Source: Solidesulfovibrio carbinolicus | GTDB lineage: Bacteria > Desulfobacterota > Desulfovibrionia > Desulfovibrionales > Desulfovibrionaceae | Length of the DNA stretch: 64,000 bases | Direction: 5' to 3' | NCBI RefSeq assembly: GCF_004135975.1 | Contig: NZ_CP026538.1 | Span: forward strand, 4,092,001-4,156,000 | Part shown: positions 38,489 to 45,907 of the stretch, piece after piece | Position numbering within the stretch: position 1 is the stretch's first letter | Layout: the number at the start of each line of letters is the position of its first letter | Made by a program: the position numbers and the translations under genes | The notes under the pieces: model-generated | What the model was told of the DNA's origin: nothing | What the model saw: the letters and a program-made list of their open reading frames with translations, nothing else | The model's database searches: none

Positions 38489-40972
38489 TCAGGCCCGGGG
38501 CGCGGCCCCCTTGGGGGGGAAGGGTTTGATGCCCCAGATATCGCGGGCGTACTCGCGGATGGTGCGGTCCGAAGAAAACGTGCCCATGCGGGCCACGTTG
38601 AGCACAGCCTTGCGCATCCAGACGTCGGGGTTGGCGTACTCCATGCCGATGCGCTCATGGGCGTCGAGATAGGTCATGAAATCGGCCAGATGCAGGTAGC
38701 GTTCGTTTCGCGACAAGAGCTTTTCGAACATCCAGTGGAACACGGCCGGCTCGTCCGGGGAAAAGCGCCCGGCCGACAGGGCGTCGAGGACCCGGCGGAT
38801 TTCGGGGTGCTTGCGGTAGTATTCCCAGGGGTCGTAGCTGCCCGCGCCAAGCATCCGTTCCACCTCGGGGGTGGTGAGCCCGAAGAGGTAGAAATTCTCC
38901 GCGCCCACGGCCTCGCGGATTTCGATGTTGGCTCCGTCGAGGGTCCCCACGGTCAGCGCGCCGTTTAAGGAAAACTTCATGTTGCCCGTGCCCGAGGCCT
39001 CGGTGCCGGCGGTGGAAATCTGTTCGCTGACGTCGGCGGCCGGGATGAGCTTTTCGGCCAGGGACACCCGGTAGTCGGCGGCAAAAACCACCTTGATCCA
39101 TTCGCTGGCCCGCTTGTCGGCGTTTATGACCTTGGACAGGCGGCAAATGAGGTGGATGATCTCCTTGGCCTCGAAATAGCCGGGCGCGGCCTTGCCGGCG
39201 AACACATAGACCCGCGGGGCCGGCGGCACGTAGCCGTCCTCGGTCACGCGCAGATAGTCGTGGATGACATGCATGGCGTTTAACAGCTGGCGCTTGTATT
39301 CGTGGATGCGCTTGGCCTGCATGTCGAAAACGGCGTCGGGCGAGACCACGATGCCGGTGGTTTTGGCGAAGAAGTCCGCGAGCTTGGCCTTGGCCGCGCG
39401 CTTGACCCCGGCGAAGCGCTCCCGAAACGACGGATCCTCGGCCAGGGGGGCGAGCTTTTGCAGCTGGTCGAGGTCGGTGATCCAGTCCTCGCCGATGGCT
39501 TCGCTGATAAGGCCGGACAGCCCGGGGTTGGCCTTGTACAACCAGCGTCTGGGGGTGATGCCGTTGGTCTTGTTGTTGAATTTGCCCGGCCACAGAGCGG
39601 CGTAGTCCGGGAAGAGCACTTTTTTGACCAGCTCGGAATGGAGCTTGGACACGCCGTTGACCGAGTGCGAACCGAGAACGGCCAGATGGGCCATGCGCAC
39701 CTGCTTGCCGCCGTTTTCGTCAATAAGCGACATGCGCCGGATTTTCGCCTCGTCGGTGACGCCCGAGGCGCGCACGGTATCGAGGAAGCGGCGGTTTACC
39801 TCGTAGATGATCTGCAAATGGCGCGGCAGCACCTTTTCCATGAGCTCCACCGACCACATCTCCAGGGCTTCGGGCATCAGCGTATGGTTGGTGAAGGCCA
39901 GCGTGCGGGTGACGATGTTCCAGGCCCGCTCCCAGGGCACCCGGCGTTCGTCGACCAAAAGCCGCATGAGCTCGGCCACGGCCAGGGCCGGGTGGGTGTC
40001 GTTGAGCTGGATGGCGGTGAATTCCGGCAGTTCCTCGATGTTGCGGTTTTGCTTGAGGAAGCGGCGGGTGATGTCGCGGATGGAGCAAAAGACCAGGAAG
40101 AACTCCTGCACCAGGCGCAGCTCCTTGCCAAAGGAGATGGATTCGCTGGGATACAGCACTTTGGAAATGAGTTCGGAATAGACCTTCTGGTGGATGGCCT
40201 TGATGTAGTCGCCCTGGTCGAAAATCTGCATGTTGAAGTTGTCGGTGGATTTGGCGGCGAAAAGGCGCAGGTAATTGACGGTGCGGTCGCCGTAGCCCAC
40301 GATGGGGATGTCGTAGGGCACGCCGACCAGATCCTGCCAGTCCACCCACAAGGGCAGATAGCCGCCGTCCGGGCCTTGATGGTCCTCCACCCGGCCATAA
40401 AGAGGCACGATGACGGCCTGGTCGCGGCGTTCCAGTTGCAAGGGCATGCCTTCGGCCATCCAGTAGTCCGGCCGCTCCACCTGGCGGTCGTTTTCGATGG
40501 ACTGCTTAAAAAGCCCGTATTCGTAGTGGATGCCGTAGCCGCAGCCCGGCATGTCCAGGGTGGCCAGGGAGTCGAGGAAGCAGGCGGCCAGCCGGCCCAG
40601 GCCGCCGTTGCCCAGGGCCGGGTCGCGCTCGTGCTCGCGGATTTCCTCCAGGGAAAAGCCCCAGGACTGGAGCAAACCGGCCATCTCGCCCTGCAGGTTC
40701 ATGTTGTAGATATTGTTGCCCAGGCATCGGCCGAGCAGATACTCGATGGAAAGGTAGTACATGCGCTTGGCCCGGGACTCGCGGTAGCGGTCGCGGGTTT
40801 CGAGCATCCGATCGACCAGCCGGTCGCGCAGGGTCAGGGCCATGGCCGTGGCCACGTCGCGGCAGCCGGCCTCCTGGCCGCGTTTTCCCAGCGAGTGGGC
40901 GACATGTTCGCGGATGGAGCAGGACAGATCGTCGGCGTCTAGGCCATGCACGGGGCAGGAAGCGACAGGCAT
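38489..40972 (-). CDS. glgP: Glycogen/alpha-glucan phosphorylase
   Basis: PLP-dependent enzyme releasing glucose-1-phosphate from alpha-1,4-glucans. 827 residues. Recognisable blocks: YLSIEYLLGRCLGNNIYNMN, RLAACFLDSLATLDMPGCGYGIHYEYGLF, QLNDTHPALAVAELMRLL, TNHTLMPEALEMW, and the PLP-lysine region GTEASGTGNMKFSLNGA. The start ATG is preceded by AGGAGGACCGC. It stands alone, without other glycogen genes. Confidence 0.96.
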   Translation of the reverse strand: MPVASCPVHGLDADDLSCSIREHVAHSLGKRGQEAGCRDVATAMALTLRDRLVDRMLETRDRYRESRAKRMYYLSIEYLLGRCLGNNIYNMNLQGEMAGLLQSWGFSLEEIREHERDPALGNGGLGRLAACFLDSLATLDMPGCGYGIHYEYGLFKQSIENDRQVERPDYWMAEGMPLQLERRDQAVIVPLYGRVEDHQGPDGGYLPLWVDWQDLVGVPYDIPIVGYGDRTVNYLRLFAAKSTDNFNMQIFDQGDYIKAIHQKVYSELISKVLYPSESISFGKELRLVQEFFLVFCSIRDITRRFLKQNRNIEELPEFTAIQLNDTHPALAVAELMRLLVDERRVPWERAWNIVTRTLAFTNHTLMPEALEMWSVELMEKVLPRHLQIIYEVNRRFLDTVRASGVTDEAKIRRMSLIDENGGKQVRMAHLAVLGSHSVNGVSKLHSELVKKVLFPDYAALWPGKFNNKTNGITPRRWLYKANPGLSGLISEAIGEDWITDLDQLQKLAPLAEDPSFRERFAGVKRAAKAKLADFFAKTTGIVVSPDAVFDMQAKRIHEYKRQLLNAMHVIHDYLRVTEDGYVPPAPRVYVFAGKAAPGYFEAKEIIHLICRLSKVINADKRASEWIKVVFAADYRVSLAEKLIPAADVSEQISTAGTEASGTGNMKFSLNGALTVGTLDGANIEIREAVGAENFYLFGLTTPEVERMLGAGSYDPWEYYRKHPEIRRVLDALSAGRFSPDEPAVFHWMFEKLLSRNERYLHLADFMTYLDAHERIGMEYANPDVWMRKAVLNVARMGTFSSDRTIREYARDIWGIKPFPPKGAAPRA

Positions 40973-41046
40973 GCGGTCCTCCTGGACGGGGCTTGAGTCG
41001 TAGCCGGGTCATAGCAGCAAAAAGGACGCCCTGTCCAACCAGACGC

Positions 41047-41074
41047 TAAACTCCGCCCGAACCGTGGCCGATAA
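41047..41074 (+). promoter_or_regulatory. Sigma-28 (FliA)-type promoter
   Basis: TAAA (41047-41050), 16 bases, GCCGATAA (41067-41074). Same spacing as the site at 15627-15654, and the same following bases GTG. The downstream ATG is 39 bases on. Confidence 0.65.
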
Positions 41075-41112
41075 GTGACGAGGAGCGGGAAATTTTCCCT
41101 CAAGGAGGCGAC

Positions 41113-41310
41113 ATGGACGCAGTGAGCGGCGGCAGCGCCAAACCCACGACTTCGGCCTTGGACCAGCAGACCATGGGCGCCCAGGTGGTGACCCAGACCC
41201 TGGACAAGCTCAACACCAACGCCAACGGCAAGCTTGACGCCGATTACGATTTCCAGACCAAGGTGCTCTCGGCCATGGGCAAGGGCGTGCACGTCAACAC
41301 GTCCGCCTGA
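41113..41310 (+). CDS. 65-residue protein, probable sigma-28 target
   Basis: MDAVSGGSAKPTTSALDQQT, then MGAQVVTQTLDKLNTNANGK, then LDADYDFQTKVLSAMGKGVH and VNTSA. A small soluble protein with no cysteine and no membrane span, preceded by AAGGAGGCGAC. Its size and start recall small putative motility proteins, and its promoter fits that, but I cannot name a family. Confidence 0.7.
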   Translation: MDAVSGGSAKPTTSALDQQTMGAQVVTQTLDKLNTNANGKLDADYDFQTKVLSAMGKGVHVNTSA

Positions 41311-41403
41311 GGCGGGCGAAGCCTTTTTCCCCCAGGGGCGCGGCCCGGAACCTTTCCGGCCGCGCCTCTTGCTTTTCGGGCCGCCCCGTCGCACCCTCCC
41401 TCC

Positions 41404-42645
41404 ATGGCCGCGATCCTCCATCTCGACATGGACGCCTTTTTCGCCTCCGTGGAACAGCACGACGAGCCTTCCCTCAAAGGCAAACCCGTCATTATCGGCC
41501 ACCACCACCGGGGCGTGGTCTCGGCCGCCTCCTACGAGGCCCGGGTCTACGGCGTGCGCTCGGCCATGCCCGTGTCCGAAGCCAAACGCCGCTGTCCCCA
41601 TGGCGTGTTCCTGCCCGGCAACCGCCGCCGCTACAGCGAGGTCTCCCGCGTCGTCATGGCCACCCTCGGCAGGTTTTCCCCCCTGGTCGAACCCGCCTCC
41701 ATCGACGAGGCCTACGTCGACATCAGCGGCTGCGAGACGCTTTTCGGGCCGCCCGAAACCATGGCCCGGGCCATGAAGGCCGCCATCCGCGAGGCCACGG
41801 GCTTGCCCTGTTCCGTGGGCGTCGCGCCGGTCAAATTCATCGCCAAGATCGCCTCGGACTACGACAAGCCCGACGGGCTCACCATCGTCAGCCCGGAAAC
41901 CGCCCTGGATTTCCTGGGGCCCCTGCCTGTGTCCAAGATTCCGGGCGTGGGCAAACGCGCCGAGGAGAGTCTCGCCCGCCTGGGCATCCGGGTGGTGGCC
42001 GACATCCGCCGCCACGAGCCGGAATTTTTGGCCCGCCACTGCGGCAAATGGGGCCTGGACCTCTACGACAAGGCCCACGCCCGGGGCAGCGCCGTGGTCT
42101 GCACCGACCGCGAAGCCAAATCCGTCAGCGCCGAGAACACCTTCGAAGCCGATACCGCCGACCGCGACATCCTGGCCGCCTGGCTCCTCAAACAGGCCGA
42201 ACGCGTGGGCCGCGAACTGCGCCAGGAAGGCCTTCGCGGCCGCACCGTCACCATCAAGCTCAAGTTCAACACGTTTAAGCAGATCACCCGCAGCCGCACC
42301 CTGGCCGAACCCACCGCCTCGGACAGCGCCATCTTCGAAACCGCCCGGGCGCTGCTCGAGGCCGAACCCCTGCCGCACCCCCTGCGCCTCATCGGCGTCG
42401 GCGTCTCCCAGTTTGGCGAGCCGCCCCGCCAACTCGCCCTCCTCGAACCGCCGGGCAAAAAGCAAGCCCGCCACGACGCCCAAATAGACGCCGCCCTGGA
42501 CCGCATCCGCGACAAGTTCGGCAAGGCCGCCATTATGCGGGGGAGACTGTTCGAATATGAGCGAAAAGGGGAGAGAAAAGAGGAAGATGCCTCCGGCGGC
42601 CGGGGGCCTGAGGCCCCCGGCCCCCCCATCGGGAGAAAGGTTTAA
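41404..42645 (+). CDS. dinB: DNA polymerase IV (Y-family)
   Basis: Translesion polymerase, 413 residues. Catalytic acidic motifs HLDMDAFFASVEQ and PASIDEAYVDISG are intact, with the thumb HhH region VSKIPGVGKRAEESLARLG and the little-finger domain (TVTIKLKFNTFKQITRSRTL). The usual C-terminus ends near RLFEYERKGERK. The last ~18 residues (DASGGRGPEAPGPPIGRKV) are translated from a GC-rich palindromic repeat that also occurs between genes, so the tail was probably added by repeat insertion. No beta-clamp motif is obvious at the new end. Confidence 0.95.
   Translation: MAAILHLDMDAFFASVEQHDEPSLKGKPVIIGHHHRGVVSAASYEARVYGVRSAMPVSEAKRRCPHGVFLPGNRRRYSEVSRVVMATLGRFSPLVEPASIDEAYVDISGCETLFGPPETMARAMKAAIREATGLPCSVGVAPVKFIAKIASDYDKPDGLTIVSPETALDFLGPLPVSKIPGVGKRAEESLARLGIRVVADIRRHEPEFLARHCGKWGLDLYDKAHARGSAVVCTDREAKSVSAENTFEADTADRDILAAWLLKQAERVGRELRQEGLRGRTVTIKLKFNTFKQITRSRTLAEPTASDSAIFETARALLEAEPLPHPLRLIGVGVSQFGEPPRQLALLEPPGKKQARHDAQIDAALDRIRDKFGKAAIMRGRLFEYERKGERKEEDASGGRGPEAPGPPIGRKV
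42586..42635. repeat. GC-rich palindromic repeat, copy 3 (inside dinB 3' end)
   Basis: Sequence GATGCCTCCGGCGG then the core CCGGGGGCCTGAGGCCCCCGG. Closely matches the copy at 49056 over its first 20 bases. It lies within the reading frame of dinB. Confidence 0.75.
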
Positions 42646-42727
42646 AGGGGGGGCTACGAGGAGTTGGTTCTCTGGCCGTCGGGGAGCCCGAAGGGCTGTC
42701 TATGGGGCTGAGGGGCCAGCGTCGTTC

Positions 42728-42769
42728 GGGGGGCCGGGGCCTGAGGCCCCCGGACCCCCCAATGGGGGG
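42728..42769. repeat. GC-rich palindromic repeat, copy 4
   Basis: GGGGCCGGGGCCTGAGGCC, CCCGGA, then CCCCCCAATGGGGGG. It lies between the convergent dinB and Fur-family genes and can form two nested stems, so it may serve as a terminator for both. Confidence 0.7.
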
Positions 42770-42780
42770 AAGGGGCGGGG

Positions 42781-43233
42781 CTAGTCCGCCGCGTCGCGCG
42801 CCCGGCAGGCCGGGCACAGGCCGAAGAAATCCAGGCGATGGGAAGTGATGGCGTAGCCCGTGGCCTCGGCCAGGGCCTGGGCCATGGCCTCCACGTCCGG
42901 CAGGTCGGGGTCGGTCACCGCGCCGCAGCCCTGGCAGATCAGATGCGGATGGGGCTTGGGCCGGGCCGCGTCGTAGCGGTTGTCCTGGTTGCTGAACTGC
43001 AACTCCAGCACCTCGCCGCAGGCCTTGAGCGCCGTGAGCGTCTTGTAGACCGTGGCCAGGCTCAGGTCAGGGATGGCCGGGAGCAGCCGGCGATGCACGG
43101 CCTCGGCCGTGGGATGGTCCGGGCTGTCGGCCATGGCCGCCAGAATGGCCTCGCGCTGGGGCGTGACCCGGTAGCCGCAGGCGTGCAGGCGGGCGATGAT
43201 GGCTTGGAGACGTTCCGAGCGCGGCGGTTTCAT
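42781..43233 (-). CDS. Fur/PerR-family metalloregulator
   Basis: 150 residues. Winged-helix DNA-binding region RVTPQREAILAAMADSPDHPTAEAVHRRLL with LSLATVYKTLTALKACGEV. The dimer domain has the structural zinc cysteines as two CxxC pairs (CQGCGAV and CPACRAR) and a His-rich HPHLICQ. It is more PerR-like than classic Fur, since the DNRYDAA segment fits peroxide sensors, but metal and role are not certain. Element copy B lies upstream of its start. Confidence 0.88.
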   Translation of the reverse strand: MKPPRSERLQAIIARLHACGYRVTPQREAILAAMADSPDHPTAEAVHRRLLPAIPDLSLATVYKTLTALKACGEVLELQFSNQDNRYDAARPKPHPHLICQGCGAVTDPDLPDVEAMAQALAEATGYAITSHRLDFFGLCPACRARDAAD

Positions 43234-43425
43234 GGCCCTTGCTCCCTGCCGGATGTCGCGCGCCGCCCGGGAGGGACGGCGGCAGTTTTTTTATCAGGCA
43301 ATTTTACGTCCCCGGCAAGGCCCGGCCGGGGCGTGTATGGCGGCATCCAGCCGTTTGCGGGAACAGCAGCCCGCACACCTGTGAAACGACGGCCGTTCCG
43401 GGCCGCTCCTGAGCAAGGACGCTAG

Positions 43426-43524
43426 TGTCGCGTCCGCGAAAAGCGCATATGGTGTTTTGTGGTCAACGAGCTAAAACCATTTATTTTTCTAAAAAATACT
43501 ATCGTATTTTTTAGAGACGCGACA
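43426..43524. mobile_element. MITE-like element, copy B (99 bp)
   Basis: TGTCGCGTCC at the left, AGACGCGACA at the right (nine of ten complementary). Flanked on both sides by intact CTAG (43422-43425 and 43525-43528). Internal palindrome CTAAAAAATAC / GTATTTTTTAG with a four-base loop. The right CTAG provides the stop of the DUF47 gene. Confidence 0.82.
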
Positions 43525-44199
43525 CTAGCGGGCCAGCATGGCCCGCAGGATGTCGGCGCAACCCTCGGCGCTGTGGCTGGCCCGAAACACGTACTCCACG
43601 AACCGGATGATCTGGTAGACCCGGGCGAATTCCAGCTCCGAGGCGTAGGCGGCGGCAATGAGCGAGCGTTTGGAGCGCACCACCTTGAGGTGCTGCAGCC
43701 GGATTTCGTGCATCCGTCCCTTGACCTCGCCCCGGTCGCTGCGCCCGGCCAGCACATGGTCCACGGTTTCGGACAAGGCCGGTTCCAAAAGCTCCACCGT
43801 GCGCCGGGCCTGGGCCACGCATTCGATCATGGCCTCGGCCAGGTCGCGCGGCATGGCGAATTCGCCAAGTCCCAGCCAGACCACGGCTTCCTGCACGGCG
43901 TCGAGGATATTGTCCTGGCTGCGCGTGTAGTTGAGAAACAGCGTCTTGTCGATGACCATGAGAAAGCCGGCCGGCAGGTGATTGCGGATGCGCCGCTTGA
44001 TCTTGTCGGCCTCGGCTTCGAGGATGTCGATCTCGCCGGCCAGCACCTTAAATCCCGCGTCCTGTCCGGCGGCCAGGCTGCGCCCCAGAGCCTCGCCCAA
44101 AAGGGCCATGCCCCGGGCGATGGGCACGTAGTGGTCGAGCAGCCCCGGGAGGTAATCCTGGCGGCGAGGGCCGAGAAATCGCAGGGAAGGGCAAAGCAT
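43525..44199 (-). CDS. DUF47 (PhoU-like) protein
   Basis: 224 residues from the ATG at 44199 (AAGGAGACCGCG precedes it). All-helical DUF47 pattern: FKVLAGEIDILEAEADKIKRRIRNHL, then FLMVIDKTLFLNYTRSQDNILDAVQEAVVWLGL. These proteins usually accompany Pit phosphate transporters, but none is next to it. A longer frame reaches 44505 but adds low-GC non-homologous sequence. Its TAG stop lies in the CTAG flanking element copy B. Confidence 0.82.
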   Translation of the reverse strand: MLCPSLRFLGPRRQDYLPGLLDHYVPIARGMALLGEALGRSLAAGQDAGFKVLAGEIDILEAEADKIKRRIRNHLPAGFLMVIDKTLFLNYTRSQDNILDAVQEAVVWLGLGEFAMPRDLAEAMIECVAQARRTVELLEPALSETVDHVLAGRSDRGEVKGRMHEIRLQHLKVVRSKRSLIAAAYASELEFARVYQIIRFVEYVFRASHSAEGCADILRAMLAR

Positions 44200-44598
44200 C
44201 GCGGTCTCCTTGGCGTGGGACGCCCGGTCGGGCGCACGAGGCCAAGGGATGCGGCAAAGGGGACGCCCTGTCAACAGTCCGGCCGCTTTCGACGACTCGG
44301 GCCGGACGGTGAGCCGGAAACACAGAAGGAAACAATCGACGACTGGATTGTCCAGATGTCGGTACGGCCAGCCACCGTCGGCTCGCATCAGACGGATGCG
44401 ATTTGCCGAACATGAAAAAGCAACAATTACATTTTGTATATTATTGTATATTATCGTTGTCACGGCAACAGCCGCCATCCTGCCCCAACCGTTGCCGACT
44501 CGCAAAGATTTCTCGCCTTTTTTGGAGATTATGATTGCGCCAACGTGCCAGCTTTTTTATAAAACAGACATCGTATGCCACCGCCAAGGAGAACTGCC
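44200..44598. promoter_or_regulatory. Divergent control region with tandem TTGTATATTA
   Basis: About 400 bases between the DUF47 gene and the efflux operon. An AT-rich pocket holds two adjacent perfect copies of TTGTATATTA (44434-44453), then GTTGTCACGGCAAC. This could bind a repressor of the RND genes, but no regulator gene is adjacent. A 40-codon ORF at 44412-44534 lacks a ribosome site. Confidence 0.45.
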
Positions 44599-45798
44599 AT
44601 GCGCCGACTGTTGCTGCGCCCCCTGCCGACCTGTCTGTCTCTGCTGCTGCTTGCCGCCCTGGCCTGCCTGTCCGGTTGCGGCGACCAGGACGCGGCCAAG
44701 AAACAGGCAGACGCCAAACCGGCCGAACCGCCGGCAGTGTTGGTGCAGGCCAAAAAGCCCGTGGTGGCCGATGTGCCGGTCTACGGCGAATATGTGGGAC
44801 GGGTGGCGGCCAAGGAAAACATCGAAGTCCGCGCCCGGGTGGAGGGCTATCTCAAGGAGCGCAACTTCACCGAAGGCGCGCTGGTCAAAAAGGGCGATCT
44901 GCTTTTCGTCATCGAACCGCGCCAGTATCAGGAAAACCTGCAGAAAGCCCGGGCCGAGCTGGATCGCCAGAACGCGCTTTTGGCCAAGGCCAAAGTCGAT
45001 CTCGGCCGTTTCGAGCAGCTCTATAAACAGCGCGCCGTCAGCCGCGACGAATACGACACCCGGCTGACCAACGAACGTGAGCTGGCCGCCAACACCGACA
45101 GCGCCAAAACCGCCGTGGAAACTGCTGAGCGCGACCTCGGCTACACCCGGGTCACCGCTCCCATCGCCGGGCGCATCGGCAAGTCCCTGGTCAACGTGGG
45201 CAACCTCGTCGGCAAGGGCGACAACACGCTTTTGGCCGAAATCTCCTCCACCGACCCCATGTACGTCGATTTCTCCATCAGCGAACGCGACTATCTCGAA
45301 TTCACCAAGGCCCTCATGGCCGGCGGCGACAAGCCCCGGGAATATCCCCTCACGCTCATCCTGGCCGACGACTCCATTTATCCCCTCACCGGCGACGCCG
45401 ACATGGCCGACCGGGCCCTGGACGCCAAAACCGGCACCCTGGCCGTGCGCGGCGTCTTCAAAAACCCCCAAGGCGTGCTCAAGCCCGGCCAGTTCGCCAA
45501 GGTCCGGGCTTTGCTGGAGCACCGCAAGGGCGCGCTGCTCGTGCCCCAACGGGCCATCATCGACGTCCAGGGCAGCAAGTCCGTCTACGTCGTGGCCGGC
45601 AACGGCAAGATCGAGGCCAAGGCCGTGACACTGGGCGGCTCCAAGGACGGCAACTTCGTCATCGACTCGGGGCTGGCCCCCACGGACATGGTCGTCGTGG
45701 AAGGCGTTTCCAAGATTCGGCCCGGCGTGCCGGCCAAGATCGTCGAGGCCGAGGCCCCGGCCGCCGCGCCGGCTGCCGCGCCGGCAGCCAAGCCCTAG
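44599..45798 (+). CDS. RND efflux periplasmic adaptor lipoprotein (AcrA/MexA type)
   Basis: 399 residues from the ATG at 44599 (AAGGAGAACTGCC). Lipoprotein signal with lipobox around CLSGCGDQD. Adaptor domains: VYGEYVGRVAAKENIEVRARVEGYL, the lipoyl half-motifs FTEGALVKKGDLLFVIEP and TRVTAPIAGRIGKSLVNVGNLVG, a coiled-coil hairpin between them, and a beta-barrel/membrane-proximal region. The tail is Ala/Pro-rich. The stop TAG lies in the CTAG of element copy C. The pump gene follows after that element. Confidence 0.93.
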   Translation: MRRLLLRPLPTCLSLLLLAALACLSGCGDQDAAKKQADAKPAEPPAVLVQAKKPVVADVPVYGEYVGRVAAKENIEVRARVEGYLKERNFTEGALVKKGDLLFVIEPRQYQENLQKARAELDRQNALLAKAKVDLGRFEQLYKQRAVSRDEYDTRLTNERELAANTDSAKTAVETAERDLGYTRVTAPIAGRIGKSLVNVGNLVGKGDNTLLAEISSTDPMYVDFSISERDYLEFTKALMAGGDKPREYPLTLILADDSIYPLTGDADMADRALDAKTGTLAVRGVFKNPQGVLKPGQFAKVRALLEHRKGALLVPQRAIIDVQGSKSVYVVAGNGKIEAKAVTLGGSKDGNFVIDSGLAPTDMVVVEGVSKIRPGVPAKIVEAEAPAAAPAAAPAAKP

Positions 45799-45894
45799 TG
45801 TCGCGTCCACGAAAAGCGCCCACGGCGTTTCGCGGGCAACAGACCACAACCATGATGTTTTCTTAAAAAAGACTCTTTTTTAAGGGACGCAACA
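45799..45894. mobile_element. MITE-like element, copy C (96 bp)
   Basis: TGTCGCGTCC at the left, GGACGCAACA at the right (nine of ten complementary), between CTAG (45795-45798) and CCAG (45895-45898). Internal palindrome CTTAAAAAAGA / TCTTTTTTAAG. It separates the adaptor from the pump gene, which are usually adjacent or overlapping, and its left border supplies the adaptor's TAG stop. Confidence 0.8.
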
Positions 45895-45907
45895 CCAGGA
45901 CGCCGCC

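Noticed and set aside
44200-44505. Longer DUF47 protein starting at 44505
   Set aside because: The added ~100 residues are antisense to the efflux control region and not family-like; 44199 has AAGGAG.
44412-44534. A 40-codon ORF (MKKQQLHFVYYCILSL start)
   Set aside because: No ribosome site, and it runs through the AT-rich control region and tandem boxes of the efflux operon.
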